DNA of 64,000 bases from Lotus japonicus (lineage: Eukaryota > Streptophyta > Magnoliopsida > Fabales > Fabaceae), in contig NC_080045.1 in assembly GCF_012489685.1 (NCBI RefSeq), positions 65,184,722-65,248,721 on the forward strand. Direction: 5' to 3'. The position numbers were made by a program, and so were the translations under genes. Within the stretch, counting starts at the first letter, position 1, and each line of letters opens with the position of its first letter. Positions 11,440-24,658 of the stretch are shown here, piece after piece. The notes below the pieces were generated by a model, which had not been told where the DNA came from, did no database searches, and saw only the letters and a list, made by a program, of their open reading frames with translations.

Positions 11440-13352
11440 AAGAGAATTGGTAACTCTGTTTTTGTTTTGGCACACTTGATTGATTCTGAGGCATGAGTCA
11501 TGCGTTGATCCTAAGACTTTACCCAGTTTGGGGGGGTTGTGAGTGACGTGTACACTGGAGGGATGGAACTTTCCAGCGTGGAATGAGGGTGTGGGGTCCA
11601 CATAGGACGTTATCGTGTTCTTGCATGTGAAATCCGAAACTTTACCCGAGTTGGGCCAATCGGAACTCGCCTGTTACATCCACCGGGATGGGCTGACTAA
11701 CCATTTCGGGCCCACGCCCTCGTGCCTCATGAGGGACCAAAACTTTTTGACTCAGTCATTACCCCCCTCCCCATCTCATTTCAGATCAAGGCTCTATATA
11801 ATAAAAAACTCCACCAAAATAGTCATTTCCATCATCGTAGGACTTGAACATGAGATCTTGCATTAAGGAAATCGAACATGTATCACTTAAACTAGTTACC
11901 GGTTGTTGTGGTTGCGAAATTGGTTTGACCCAAAGAAAGCAAGTTGATGGCGAGACAAGACAGTTAGCCCATTGGGGTTTTACTTTTATTTTTTGCTTTT
12001 TTAGTTTAATATTTTAACGGTTAAACCGCCAACCCACTCCGTTTTAAGTGTATAAACTCAATTTGCATTTTTGTATTTTTTAGTGGTCCACCATTTGTAA
12101 AACATGGCAGAGTGCATTATCTAACCCATTTTTCAAATGCAAGGCGAGACTGGACGTGTTGCATGTTTTGCGCCCTTAATCAGTTTGTAATAGCTGTGAA
12201 ATATGATGACGACAGAACAAGTAACATTAATTTTCTGTACAAGTATACTTGAGCCTATAGTGATATTATTGCTGTAATTGATGCCCAAGAAAAGCCACTC
12301 GGTGTATCATATGTATTGAAAACTCGGCAAGTGTACACATTTAAGGAAGAAGTGATTCTGTGATAAGCTACTACGAATAACTTTTGTGTCGGGGAGAAAT
12401 AATTCTAGGAGGAGTAGAAGTGAATTCAAAAAGTAATCCAAATCAACAATAGGATGGTTTCTGTACATTCACAAACCTATACCACACACCAAAGATTTCT
12501 ACCAAGAAAGTGTTCTGAGACAGTTTCGTCAAAATATGAGCTCATGTGCTGTACAATTAGGCTTGATATTGCGAATATATCAAACAAAATCATTGTTTTT
12601 CACCTACTAACGATATAACAAATAGTATACTTTGGTAAGGTGACAACAAAACAAGGCTGCAGAATGTCAGTTTGAGCTCCATGGTCTTCACCTGAATCAA
12701 AAAGGTAACCTGGAGAAAAAAAAGATTAAAGCATTTCCAACAAAGCAACAGAATGATCTAACTAACTAGGTAATCAATGACAAATAGAGGTAAGCAACAT
12801 AGCAGGGCCACCTTCTATTGGCAAAACACCCCCTCCCCCAAGGAAAAAACTCCATGAGCCCAACGCCTAATCAAATAATGAATATTTACCCCTGCAATAT
12901 AAGTCTCCCTCAGACAAATTGCAGTTTATCTTACAGCAATAGAAGTGATATTACCTAAGGGTTAAGAAGAATCATGTCAACATTTCTTCTCGGAAATGAT
13001 ATTTCCAACATCCTAAGTATGCCAATTTACTATTTCAAACAACCTCATTGCACTTGATCATGTTGAGAAAACTGAAAACATTCACTCTTGGTGAACCAGC
13101 ACAATGTACAGCACTCAAACATGGATCCCCTTCTATTTCTATTGGTGCTCAATGTCTCAAGAAGAATTAAAGGTTCTTACTTTTTTTTCCTTGCTCTGTT
13201 TTCTATATACATGAATCAAATTCATCATCTGAAGATGTGAAGTTAATTTAGGTCATATAAGTACATAATCACCACAAAGTATCATAACGAGATGACAAGT
13301 ACACAGAATTCTTAGAAGTAGGAAGCTAAAACATTCCTCACCTAGATCAACT
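11440..13352. other. Spacer between B-box and SUMO-like genes
   Basis: Contains the B-box gene's probable promoter (11.4-11.9 kb) and, near 13353, the 3' UTR of the SUMO-like gene. I see no further gene, RNA or clear repeat. Confidence 0.35.
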
Positions 13353-15131
13353 TCACTTCACATGAACTTCAATTATATCATCATCTTCCATCCCAAGGCT
13401 AGCAGGGGTTTCAGACAGACTTATTTTATCACCATCAAAGGACAATACAATCTGTTTCAGGTCACACTTTATTTTCTCAGCATACGTTTTAACAATCCTT
13501 TCAAATGTATCATCCTACAGAGAATATAAAAAATGGGTAAGATACAAGTGAAGAAAATATTAAAATTTATCACCTGCTTTGGAACAATACAACCTAAAAC
13601 AAAATGCAGCTCAGAAAAAGATTAACCCATATCATAAACACAACCCTGGTAGCATTTCCAACAAATAACAACTAGATTTTCCCTTAATACTAATATTAAT
13701 AACAACAAAAACTATTACAGTATATTGACTACATAAAGTATATCTTCAGAAGAATTGAAATACCATGAACATACGAATCTGCTTTGTTCCATCCTTGTCT
13801 TGGACAGAGATGAGAATCTTTGCTCTTTCAGAAGGTTTTTGAGCTTTGTCACTTACACTGTCCGTGGAAGACTCACATGAATTACTACTTTCCAAATTTG
13901 CAGACTCCTCAACACTCTTTAACAAATCTTCAGCTGATTCAGCAAAAGAAACAAGCTCCTGCTTCTTCAATCTACAAACATATGATGAACATTTAACACC
14001 TGATAAGAAGCTGGAGAAAATGGGGTAGGGAATAGGGAGAGAAGCGATAGAAAATTATTTGGTGAATAAAGAATATAAGCACATCAGCAATTCAGCATAA
14101 TAAGATTAACAATTATTTCTAATATGTGTAACTTCAAATTGGCAAAGTTGCTGAACTAAGTATAACAGTTATTTCTAACAGACTAAAAGAACTTCCTTCA
14201 TCCATGCATAATCATCTTATAAGAGTAGGTACATAAATAAATAAAAACTCTATCCCTATATAATGTTGACATGTAGGACCAATGCAAAAGAATAGTCCAC
14301 TCCAGATGAGTAATTTTTATAATTTCGACTTTCCTTAACTCTAATATGTTTTCTTCTGTTTTTTCATTCTTGAACCTTGGTCCTCTCCACACAGAAAAGA
14401 GATAAACTATTGTAAGTCGATACATTTTTGTTTTATCATTGCATTTTCCAGTTAAGGCTAAATTACCCATATATGTCAACCCTCAAGAAAATAATTCCCC
14501 ATAAGCAGCCCTTAGTAGACACACACACACACACACACAAGGCAATAGCAAGCAGCAGCTAGAGTTTAACAATGGAAAAAATGATTTTCAACGAGCAATA
14601 TAACGCGGTGCTCAACCTCAATTTCTTGACAATTGAATCCTCATCAATGGATCTCTGAGCTTTACTGACGACTTTCGGCGGGGGAGGCAACCAATCATCA
14701 TCCTCAATGTCCACAACTTCCACCCCTTTCACATTGGTTTCCTTCTTCTCATTCTCAACCTGAACCCAGCAACAATTCACAAGTTACAAAACCAGAAGCA
14801 ACCAAAAATAAAAATAAAAACATCAAAATTGGAGAAAATGAAAACTCATTACAGGCTTAGAACTCTTCCTCTTCTTAGCAGCACAAGTCACATCCTCATC
14901 TTCGTCATCTGCTACAGTTCATCATCACCATGATCATCAGATAATGGGATTTTCAAAAATGGTGGAGAATATACATGTGGAAAAGGAAAGTACCGTCGAG
15001 ACAGACGAAATTGTTGAGGGGTTGCACGCGACTGTAATCAAACAAGGGCTCGAGTTCTTCGGGTTCATCCTGCAATGAATGGAAAACACAGAAATTGGGG
15101 ATTTGAAGAGAGAGAAAGAAACCCTAATTTC

Positions 15132-15174
<43 letters not shown>

Positions 15175-15185
15175 CTCACCATCAT
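13353..15185 (-). CDS. SUMO/ubiquitin-like (Rad60-SLD type) protein
   Basis: Six coding exons, 15185-15180, 15069-14994, 14908-14853, 14759-14617, 13971-13764 and 13514-13353, give 216 aa with all phases consistent. Exon 1 is only ATGATG before the donor GTGAGC. The N-terminal half is acidic with a KKRK basic patch, and residues about 48-95 contain DDDWLPPPPKV. The C-terminal ~80 residues (AKILISVQDKDGTKQIRMF ... DDTFERIVKTYAEK ... LSFDGDKISLSETPASLGMEDDDIIEVHVK) form a ubiquitin beta-grasp fold of the Rad60 SUMO-like class. There is no C-terminal diglycine, so it is not a conjugatable modifier; it more likely mimics or binds the SUMO pathway. Best recalled match is Arabidopsis At1g68185. A (GA)n microsatellite lies just inside intron 1. 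Confidence 0.88.
14521..14540. repeat. (AC)n microsatellite
   Basis: About ten AC dinucleotides within the region between exons 4 and 5 of the SUMO-like gene. Confidence 0.85.
15137..15173. repeat. (GA)n microsatellite
   Basis: About 18 GA units starting a few bases inside intron 1 of the SUMO-like gene, reading (CT)n on the coding strand directly after the donor. Likely length-polymorphic. Confidence 0.9.
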
Positions 15186-15759
15186 TCACCGTGCTCCTCT
15201 GCGTATCCGATTCCAATTCAGTATCCCGCTTCAAATTGAAATTCGTTGTTTCGACTTTCAAGTAGCATAGTATTTATGTGGTCTTGGAAACATTTTTCTT
15301 AAAAAGAGTAGGATATTCAACTACCATAGTACTTAATTTAATTGTAAAAAAATTATTTTAATGGTCATAAGAATAAATTAATATGAACAAATTTATGTGA
15401 TTAGTCAAAAAGTAGTAATATTGACAAGAAAATTAATTATGATTTACAAAAATTTAATTTAAATTCAATTTCTTATATTTTTTTTTTCAAATGAGCTCAC
15501 TTACTCTGCATTGACGTACGATGTAAAACAGTTTTACGCAATTATCCAATTAGAAATCGTTAATTTTTTTTGTTGTGTTAAATTGTTCGAGCAATTTCAA
15601 CTCACGTGCGGTGAAAGTTAAGAAAAAAATTGTTTTCTAATAGATCTTTATACATGCAAATTATAATCAATTTTTTATACAATTCAAGTTTCTTATTTAT
15701 ATGAGAGAACTCTCCCCATTAAAGTTTCTTATTTATATGAGAGAACTCTATCAAAAGTA

Positions 15760-15811
15760 GATAGAGAGCTACTTATGAAAGCTGTGGGGGCAGGTCATTC
15801 CTAGTTATACC
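15760..15811 (+). mobile_element. LINE reverse-transcriptase fragment, 5' piece
   Basis: Translates to a LLMKAV...AGHS-like stretch ending at the IPSYTMS-type junction found near the end of plant L1-like reverse transcriptases. Its continuation lies on the far side of a hAT insertion, starting at 16222. Just upstream, 15684-15750 holds a 36-bp direct duplication (agtttcttatttatatgaga...). Confidence 0.5.
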
Positions 15812-16213
15812 CAGTGGTGAACCTTCTTGATGACAGGAGGGAGCTATACCCATTGGCTCCCTCAAATATTTTAGAAAAAATTTTAAAAAGGTATTTGGGT
15901 AAAAAATTATTCAGCTTATACTATATATAACAAAATGTGTATGGAATTAAACAATATGCAACACTGGTTCAGTGGTTGGGAACCACGCACATGTTGTTAA
16001 GGGCTGAGGTTCAAATCTAGCCTCAGTCCTTTTTACATTTTTTCCATTTTTAACAGCTAGCCTTAGTTAACTTGCACAAATATTAAAACTTATAGGGTTC
16101 ATGTGAACTATTTTTTTATGAATATTTGTGCATTAATAATACAAAATATTATAGTTTATATATTGCAATCTTCTTTTAGCTCCCTCAAATTTTTTCTTCA
16201 AGTTCCGCCACTA
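15812..16213. mobile_element. hAT-type non-autonomous element (402 bp)
   Basis: Starts CAGTGGTGAACCTTC and ends GTTCCGCCACTA. These are the hAT-like CAGTGG terminal repeats, and the outer arms share AGTGG(T/C)G(G)AAC and a GGGAGC block. A perfect 8-bp duplication gttatacc flanks it (15804-15811, 16214-16221), as expected for hAT transposons. It interrupts a LINE remnant whose reading resumes immediately after the duplication. No transposase is encoded. Confidence 0.8.
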
Positions 16214-16221
16214 GTTATACC

Positions 16222-16509
16222 ATGTCTTATTTAGCAATTCCACAAAATCTTGGTTTACATATTAAAGCGATGATTAGCAAATTCTTTTGGAGCGAGAATG
16301 AGAATGTCGATGATAATAGATTGCATTCTGCTGAGATGGTTATTAGTAGAGATCATTCCTTGTGCACTCCACATGAATTTCATCCTGATCAAGTTAGACA
16401 GAGGGAGATCCCTGTACCCAGTTTGGATGTTATTAAAATCAATATGGATGGTGCTTTTTGTGTGGATGGAAAACATGGGTTTGGCATTAAACATGATTTA
16501 GAAACATAA
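16222..16509 (+). pseudogene. LINE remnant: RT C-terminus and RNase H start
   Basis: The 95-codon frame begins MSYLAIPQNLGLHIKAMISK, matching the end of plant L1-like reverse transcriptases. It later has VIKINMDGAFCVDGKHG, the start of the LINE RNase H domain with its catalytic D in INMDGA. The region normally lying between these (zinc-binding RT tail) is missing, so it is an internally deleted relic. Old and non-functional. Confidence 0.7.
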
Positions 16510-16570
16510 ATTCTAGACAATGGTTCAAAAAATAATCATATTCAACAAGAGTTCAATTTAATACACAAGT

Positions 16571-19500
16571 TCACAACTTCACTTGTATATTGGTTACAGG
16601 GCCTTTAAACCAACGCCGACCACTGATTATCCAGTAAGAAACTACAAGAATGAGCAAGCATCCAACAGCAACAGGGGTATAGTTAAGTGTCTCAATGGTT
16701 ATTGGGTAGGAAACAGGCAATGAGAAGAGGATGGAGATGGTCACCACCCAAAGAACCGCAATCCAGCCTACAATGACGCCATAACGACCCAAGTTGAAAG
16801 GTCCCGGGACAAAACGTTTTTGTGCCAAGGTCACCCTGAAGAAGATTGGTAAGGCATAAGCAATGTAAAGGCCAATCGTTGCTATGGAGACCATAGCTTG
16901 AAATGCCACCATGCTTCCAAGAGACTGCAATGAAGTTTGAATTGAGTTAGAGACGCGGCAAGAATAGAATGATAAGAACTATGCCTATTGTGGGGTAAGC
17001 AACTTAATTAAGCGCTTATGACAATAACCAATTAGAGTGCGTTTGAGAAAACAGCTAAATTAAGCGTTTATGACAAAATGCATACCGTTAGTGCCATGCA
17101 AAATGATATCAAAACGGAAAGCCAAACAGCATATATGGGGACCTCTTGCTTGTTAACTTTATGCCACAATGATGACAGTGGCATTGCCCCATCTCTTGAG
17201 AAAGCATAAACCATCCTGTGCAAATTTTAAGCACCATAAGTAACCAAAGATGTTAAATCCCTCTCATAAGGAAAAAGCACTAAAGAGAGATGGTTACCTT
17301 GAATTGCTAGTAACTGAACTCATACCACAGAAAAAGATGGCAACAGCAACAATTGCCAAGCAAATAATACCCCCAATTCCATGGCCATATCTTCTCTTAA
17401 ATGCCATATAAAATATTTCAGCTATGGCATATCCACCAGCATCATTATTTTCATTCAAAAGGTATGGGATGTCAGTGACTGCGAAAGTAATGCCTAGTAT
17501 GTACCCCCATCCAACAATAATAGATATTCCAACAGAGCTTATAATGCCTTTTGGTCCATTTCTATCAGCATCTTTGGTTTCCTCTGTCTGAAATTAAAGT
17601 TTAAAGTAAACAGGATACAAATCTTAGTCTAAATCATTTAGTAACTTCAACCTATGAAAGTAAATGGATACCACAACAAGATTTTCGAAGTGGAAAAGAA
17701 AGAGCAACTTCAGCCTATGTTTGGATACCCGTTAGTACTAGGGCAAACAGATGTTGACAATCACTTTGAGACAAAAAGCGAGCAAAACTCTTATTGAGTG
17801 GGGCAAAAGTTTGTTCACATTGTACTTGTATCCAAACACACACCTAATAACTCCTGAAACTTAAACTGAGGTTACTAGCAGAGGACATATCAAATTAATG
17901 CAGAAACAAAGTCAGTTCTAACAGCCAACTTTCATGTTACTACATCTTGACCTTTTCCTAAGATGGATCTACAAGCTTGGCCAATGCTAGTGTTTATAAT
18001 CTCATGGAATGAGTTTAAACTAGGAAAATTTATAAGACAAGAAATTTCTTAGAGCTTTTCAAGACAAAAAATTCTGAGAAATGAAAGAAAAATGTACTAA
18101 CGATTTACCATATGAGCTGATGCATCATACCCGGTTAGGGTATATTGACTCATTAGAAGCCCCAAGAGAAATATGTAGGGTTTGCTGTTGATTCCTTCAC
18201 CGTTATCAGTATTGAAATGAGTGAAAACAAACTTGGCACTAGCCCTTTCCGTTGCAACCGATGGAATGGCAATCATAAGCACAAAAACACCTAAAAAAAA
18301 AGATCCCAAAATACTTACCTCTGAGAACTGAACTTAGAAAATGTATAAATCAACTAGGAAATTTCTTCATACCTAAAACATTCCAGATAGCCGCCAACTG
18401 CCCTAAGAATGATAACCATGAAATTGGAAGGCTGTTTATTATCCCATGTAGGACTAAAAGTCCGGCATGGAAAGCAATAGTTACATATTTATTTGCTTCA
18501 TATCCACCACCATTTTTCCCACCAGTACTAAGGAGAATGATAACCTGAATCAGTTGTGCAAGTGAAAAATCCACGCTTGTTGTCACAGCCCACTGCAAGT
18601 GAAAAGAAATCAGAAGTTAGAGCGTCGATTGGATAATCATAATCTACATCCCAGACAAGTTTGACCTTGCAGCGAAAAGTGAAGGATGTTGAAATTCTAG
18701 AATATGTGCCTTCTTAAGAATACCTGCCCCACAATATTGAACCTGCAAAAAAAGATAAACCATCTATTATCCATAACACACATCAAAGAAATGACTGAAG
18801 AGAGCAAATATAGCAGTGTAGTTTATTATTAGAACCTGCTGATTAGCAATAACTTCATTTTCAAGCTATGTGCCATTAAGGAGAGTTACAAACTAAATAT
18901 CTGTAGTCACATAGTACATAATGAGATATTGCATGCTGGTTAAGAAGAGAATAACATTTTCATAAATCTGTTTGAACATTTTAAATTGTAAAATTGAGAA
19001 GCAAACAAAAAGGAAAGGAGTGCATTAAGGCTATGCGATGTGAGTTTAACAGAAGTTTTCATCTTGTTGATCTTATGATTATACTAGTGAATAATGAAGT
19101 CTCTAAAATATAGTTCAAATTGTAGTACAAAATGTTATCCACATGTCTGTGATTGTGGCTTTTTCTAACTCACAAGTCAAACTGAAGTATAAATGCAACT
19201 TGAAAATTGCAGATGCAAAATCTTGAGAACAGGGAACATAGGAAATTTGGAATGAATAAGGAATTTACTATTAACTTTCTATGAAAATTTTAGTATCAAC
19301 TATATCAGTTACTGTTTTAAGTATTGGGAAGATTATGAGGAAGATATAGCAAAATTTTGAATTGAGAATGGTAGCTGAAATGCTAAATACTACCAAGCAT
19401 AACATCTAATATATCAGATAAAGACAACAGTGCTGACTGAGGTACCTTCATGTGGTAGGGAACACAAATTAGTAATTAATCCAAAGTCATTGATATAAAT

Positions 19501-20617
19501 ATGACAAAGAAAAATATGCAAGTGATTCCAATGACAGATCAGCAAAATGAATATGCATTGCATTGTACCACAAAGGGAAATCCTCAATGTCAATACATTG
19601 GATAGGTCATAGGTGTTTATTTTTGTACAGACATTGGATAGGTGTTAAGACAATTGCTAAGCTTGGAAAAGAGGTGATGAGGTGTCAAAATGAAAACAAA
19701 GACTAGAGAGTTAGAGAGAGAGAATGAGACATCTATTGTACTATAGCCATTCAATTATTTCAGGGCAGGCAGGGACTAGTGAGGCACATAGCTAATTAGT
19801 AATAGCCTATGTCTAGTACTCTGGTGTTCTTCAGAGAAAAACAGTACCCATTACATTGGGATATGGAACATATAGTATAGAGGGCCAACGGTAAGATTGT
19901 TGTAATGTGACTATCCGGTCACCGTTTCGAGGTAGAATCACTCTCTTGCAAAAATAATACAAGGTAAATAAAACTGTCTAGATCGACAAATTGGGGTGCG
20001 GTCAGGCAAATAGCGAGAGCTTTATAACACCAGGATTGCAATTTCTCTTTAGTCAAATCATTTCTGATGAAACCTAAAAGCTACTCATATAAGTTTCTTC
20101 ACATAACTAATTTTGACTTTAGAATCAATTGTATAATCATCATATCAAATAGGCCTAGCTCGTAAAATATTTGGGTGGAGGAGAGTACCAGCCAGTAATC
20201 CAGGAAGCAAAGGGTGCCCATCCAGGTCCAGCAAGCTTGGCACTCCAATAGTAAAGACCACCAGATGTTGGATAAGATGAACAAATCTCAGCCATTGACA
20301 GGGCAACAAGCATGGTGAAAGCAGAGGCAATAAGCCAGCCATATACCAATGAAGCAGGGCCACCGTAGGTCAAGCCGGAGTTGTAAAGGGTGGTTACTCC
20401 GGTGAGCACTGATATGATGGAGAACGAAAATGCAAAATTTGCAAGGACCCTGCAAATTTGAAACAAGAAGAAGAAATGAAGGAAGAAAAAAAAACAGGGG
20501 TTGAATTGAAAAATTGAAATAAAGAAGAGGAGTATACGAGAGGTCACGCTTGAGTTCTTGTTTGTAACCGAGTTCGTGAAGACGGGCATGGCCGGAATCA
20601 AGAGGAGGAGGGCCCAT
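16571..20617 (-). CDS. Amino-acid/GABA permease, BAT1-like (copy A)
   Basis: Eight coding exons, 20617-20538, 20449-20189, 18742-18724 (19 nt), 18592-18373, 18290-18109, 17587-17298, 17215-17086 and 16924-16571, give 511 aa with all phases closing. The protein is an APC-family transporter with about 12 membrane spans. Recognisable blocks are HARLHELGYKQELKRDLS at the N-terminus, FSFSIISVLTGVTTLYN (first span), ALSMAEICSSYPTSGGLYYW, WAPFASWITGWFNIVGQ and the C-terminal RRWFKGPVTN. Length and sequence match Arabidopsis BAT1 (about 516 aa), a bidirectional amino-acid transporter also described as a mitochondrial GABA permease. Intron 2 is 1.45 kb, and a MITE-like repeat lies in intron 5. A second copy lies 6.4 kb upstream. 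All splice sites are canonical and the copy looks functional. Confidence 0.93.
17713..17846. mobile_element. MITE-like repeat in transporter intron
   Basis: Inverted ends tgtttggatac (17719) and gtatccaaaca (17828-17838) bracket about 120 bp in intron 5 of copy A. It is of the widespread legume type with GTTTGGATAC ends. No clean target-site duplication was found. Confidence 0.45.
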
Positions 20618-21930
20618 GATGGTGGAGGCAGGGGAAACAGAGAGAGAATGGAATGGATGAGGGTGGCTCCTCTGTTCTGCTTTCTCTCTGGTTTGGTTAA
20701 GATTAACCAGAGAGAATGAATTGAATCTCTCTGGTGTAATCCAATGAAGGTGAAGAGAGAGCGAGACAGAGGAAGAAGATGAAGAAGAGTTAGAATGAAA
20801 TAGAAATGGAATGAGATGCTTTGGTCAACACGAAGAAAAACACTTGTGTGTTGTCTCATCTAGCCTCACTGTCCTCCTTACAAAACGGAGATTTGTCAGC
20901 TCATACTGAATACACGCACACACCATATAATTATATAATTATGTGTGATAGTACCAATTGGCTCTTAAAGTTATTTTTAAGGAATAATGTAATTTACCTC
21001 GACCATTAATAATAATTACTTAATAATAAAGCAATTTAATTAACGGTTGGGATAATCGGGATTTTCTCACTTTAGAAAAATCGTATCTAAAGTGACTTTC
21101 TCACTTTAGAGAAGTCGAACTAAACATGAACTATTGAAAAATTATTTATTATGAGAGATTACTACAATTTTCTGAATGTATAAGACATTTATTCAAAAGA
21201 TGAATCATCAAAAAATCATTTATATAGGGCATATTTCTGACAAATGTGAGACGACACCACAACTTTGCGAAAATTACGTTTCCATAAAAGATCAGGCCCA
21301 TAAAAAAGAGCCAAAAGCTACAACTTAGGAATTTCAGTCATATACCCACAACCCAAATTGTTAGAAAACCCCATTATTCACCCACTAACCTCATTAGAAA
21401 CAAAGCCACAAAAACCTGAAACTCCTGGATTCCTTAAAGAACTTCCACATTCAAACCAACTTACCCAACTCGTGGTTGTTTCCTAGCAATCTGACAATGA
21501 AGACCAATAGGTGCCTTATGCGGAAAAGCTAAATGGCAAATTGGATCAACGCAACAACCAAATGATGAACCAGCTAAATAGATATTTAATCATTGTGATT
21601 CTCTTCACCCTTATGCCTCTCTTATTAATCAAATTGGAGCCCAGAAACAGTACCAACCAAGTGGCAGACTACCAGAAAATATGGCGCATGGATTTAGCCA
21701 TAGGTACCCATGTTACGGAGAGTCCCCAGCTCAGTGCTCAAACCACTTATATTTAATTGTATTAGAGTTTCTTTCCCGCATTCTACCATTATGTAGGTTT
21801 CCCTCCCACATTCTACCCTTGTGTAGTTTTCATTTGCTTCGGGCTTATTCCCTCCATATAACAACAACAACAAAAATCACGAAATTCTTATTTTGTAATC
21901 AATATTTAAATTTATTCAATCAATCTAAAT
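20618..21930. other. Promoter side of transporter copy A and spacer
   Basis: The first 200 bases (20620-20820) are GA/CT-rich, as expected for the 5' UTR of the minus-strand transporter. Beyond about 20900 the sequence is AT-rich with short frames only. No other gene or RNA was recognised. Confidence 0.4.
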
Positions 21931-21940
21931 TATTAGTACT

Positions 21941-22250
21941 TTTTTTTGAACGAATGTCATAATATATTAATAATTGGAGCTAGGCAGCGAAGCCAAACGA
22001 TCAACATGCAAAAGGTTTAAAAGCCCCGGAGGTCCCTCCTCTAACTAGACAACATTAGCTAGATCAGGATCCTTCTGGGCCATGAAATATGCGCAAGAGT
22101 TTCCTTGTCTACGGACAAAAGATAGATCAACATGATCAAATAAAGAGAAAAGCTCAAAACAATCATGAATTAAAGCAAATAAATAAGAATTGCGATCTCG
22201 CCTCCTCCAAGCTTGATACAGATGCAAGCAATCCGTCTCAAATCATTAGT
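21941..22250 (-). pseudogene. LINE 3' end: RNase H remnant
   Basis: On the minus strand the frame ending at 22045 reads HDCFELFSLFDHVDLSFVRR...GNSCAYFMAQ, matching the C-terminal end of the RNase H domain of plant LINEs. A T-run at about 21941-21948 is the element's poly-A tail on the minus strand. The 5' part is absent. It is an old truncated copy with no function implied. Confidence 0.65.
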
Positions 22251-22409
22251 ACTAATTACTTTCTTAAATATTATGAAATTTAATATTTGCATTTCTTCTA
22301 TCAATCAACATTAAACTCCAATTGTTAATATTTAAAAATTTCAAATAAAATCTTCAATTTTATATGCATTTTTATATCTCAAAAATAAAACTATCAAGAA
22401 TCAGAATGC

Positions 22410-22620
22410 CCTGAGGACAGTGAGGAGCAAACCCTCAACGCCTCCACTCACTCACACACTACGTAACCAACAAGCCAACTTCCCGGCTACCGCAGCTGCC
22501 TCCGTGCAACACGCGGCGCAACCGCATTCCCCACCCTCCACCACGCACTGCTCCGCCTTCATCGGTTGCAACAACGCAAGCAGCCACGTATCGCTTTAGG
22601 CTCTTCCCCTAACGAAGAGG
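22410..22620 (+). promoter_or_regulatory. Possible 5' leader exon of the TAF8-like gene
   Basis: A GC-richer island ending GAAGAG|GTTCGTT at about 22620 looks like a leader exon with a donor site. The only matching acceptor context is ctaatttcag near 25512, just before the TAF8-like frame. That would imply a 2.9-kb 5'-UTR intron filled with repeats. This is inference from splice signals and composition; no transcript was available. Confidence 0.3.
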
Positions 22621-22894
22621 TTCGTTCGTTACACTTTTGATGATTTCATAGATAAACTTCTCCATTTTAAACATGCAATGTTCAGTGTAAGAATAAGACA
22701 AAACCGTTCATTGTCAACATGTTTTTCTTATTTGTTTCTGATTTGCTACTTGGTTTTTTGTCAAAATCGTTCATACAATGTTCAGAATAACATGAAACTA
22801 GTTTTCACCACTAATATGTGATAGAAAGAATTGCAAGTTCATATGCTATAGCTGACAACAAATGGTAATAATACAAAATAAAGTTAGTAATCTG

Positions 22895-23340
22895 AATTGC
22901 AATTACCAAACCGGTGCCGGTCGGAGTGGTAAAAAGTGGTTGTTTGAACCCCTAGGTCGAGAGTTCGAAACCTAGGAGCCGCACTCTTGGCGAGACCTTT
23001 GGCCTTCACTACACCTAGGTCGGAATTGTTAAGGAAGGGTTTCCTCACCAGGATTGCTCTTGCGGTGGACTTTTAGGTAAAATTTAATCCTAATTGCACT
23101 CTGAAAAACCACTCAAATAGTCCTGCTAGAATCAATGCTGTAGTAAAAGCCAGTGTCGTCGAATACCCGATATCGTGGAGAATCAATGCAGTAGTAAAAG
23201 CCAGTGTTGTCAAATTGCGGATATCGCGGCGCTATAGCGTGGCACTCTGAGGGCTCTCCGCTATCCGCTATTTGCCGCTATGAGGGCTTTGACATAGCGG
23301 ATTTTTGGCTTTCCGCTATTCTCTGCGATTAACAATACTA
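22895..23340 (+). mobile_element. SINE-like unit followed by a small hAT-type MITE
   Basis: At 22910-23085, agtggtaaaaagtgg and gagagttcgaaacc resemble Pol III A and B boxes of a tRNA-derived SINE. At 23202-23338 a GC-rich block starts cagtgttgtcaaattgcgg and ends with the imperfect inverse cgattaacaatact. A direct repeat (agaatcaatgc...gtaaaagccagtgt) occurs at 23121 and 23180. Boundaries are approximate. Confidence 0.4.
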
Positions 23341-24658
23341 CTCTAAAAGCCTGAAATGGAATGTTATTCTTGTACTTAGTCAATTATTCTGATATTTGCT
23401 TTTCCGGTTTCACTGCCAAAGAATGAGTTAAAAAGAAACCAAAAGAAAGGAAAAAAGATAACACTCGTGTGCAGGCTGCAGGGTCGTTTCCTGTATAGCG
23501 AAAATTGGTTTGTGTCTAGTGTCAGCAACATAGAGAGTGCTTTGAAAATGAAGAATCAGAGTGATACCATTGGTTCAAACTTAACCTGTCAACGAAAAGA
23601 AAAATAAAATATGTAATTGTACTCAAGCTTTGAATATTGTTGGTTCATATTATTTATAGTCTTTTGTTCTTGTCTAGTTTAGAAATCGAGCACAGAACTA
23701 ATACAGGTGTATGAGCAGTGTGTACTGAGTAACCTCAGTGTTATTTTTGTCTAAAACCATAGAAGTTTGAGGTCTATATTTGTGTGTTAGGATGTAGTGT
23801 CTTATCTGGTCCTTTTTAATGTCTTGCTCCATATCTTTTAATGGTAACATAGAGATTGTTACAGTTCCACTTCATTTGCAGCAAGACTTGCTTTTGCATG
23901 CATTGAAGGGTTATTTTTCTTGGGATGGTAGTCATATCATGACAGAGAAGCTCATAGGATTTTCCTTTTTCTTAACGGGAGCATTATGAGTCATATCTTA
24001 TTTTCTATGTAACTTTTTTGCATTGAAAGTATACCAGATTATCTTATTTTGCTCAGATGTTGACAGGGCTGTTATCGGAATAACCAGTGATTACTTGCAT
24101 TGAGTTTTTCGGAGTGTGCACTAGAATGTAATTAACAAAGGTGAGCTTTCTTGTAGACTTTGTTGCATAAATCTCCTCTTGCTATGAAGCTGGTGTTTTG
24201 TCCTTTATAGTGGAATGTAGATGTTGAGTAGATTTATGAACTACCGCTTGGACACTGTTTGCACACATCATTGATATTTTCTTCTCTCAACTGCTATGAT
24301 ATGCACTTCTTTGTCCCACTTGTGTTTGAACCTATGCATGTGCAGTTGTTATTGTTCTTAATTTCTCAGCAGTTTCTGCAGAAATGTCGTGAAATATAGA
24401 AATGAAATAAATTTTACTAAGACCATAAGCCATTAGCCTGTTGGCCTATTTAAAGGGCCTAATATGAAATAGGCTAACAAGCCAACTTCGATTGGAAATT
24501 AGAATTAAATCAAGAGTTTCCTCCATTAATGAAAAAGAATTTAGTTTCTTAATCAATCTACTATGTAGGCTTGTATAAAGGAATCTATCTTGTTATTCTA
24601 CTTATGTTCTGTTTGATCACTTTATAAGTTTGAAATTTTTATTTCCATTTTTGTCAGT

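Noticed and set aside
20155..20859. 234-codon minus-strand frame
   Set aside because: Reads through an intron and leader of transporter copy A; the spliced model explains the conserved part.
22895..23090. Possible tRNA gene
   Set aside because: A- and B-box-like motifs are present but there is no cloverleaf; better explained as a SINE-like repeat.
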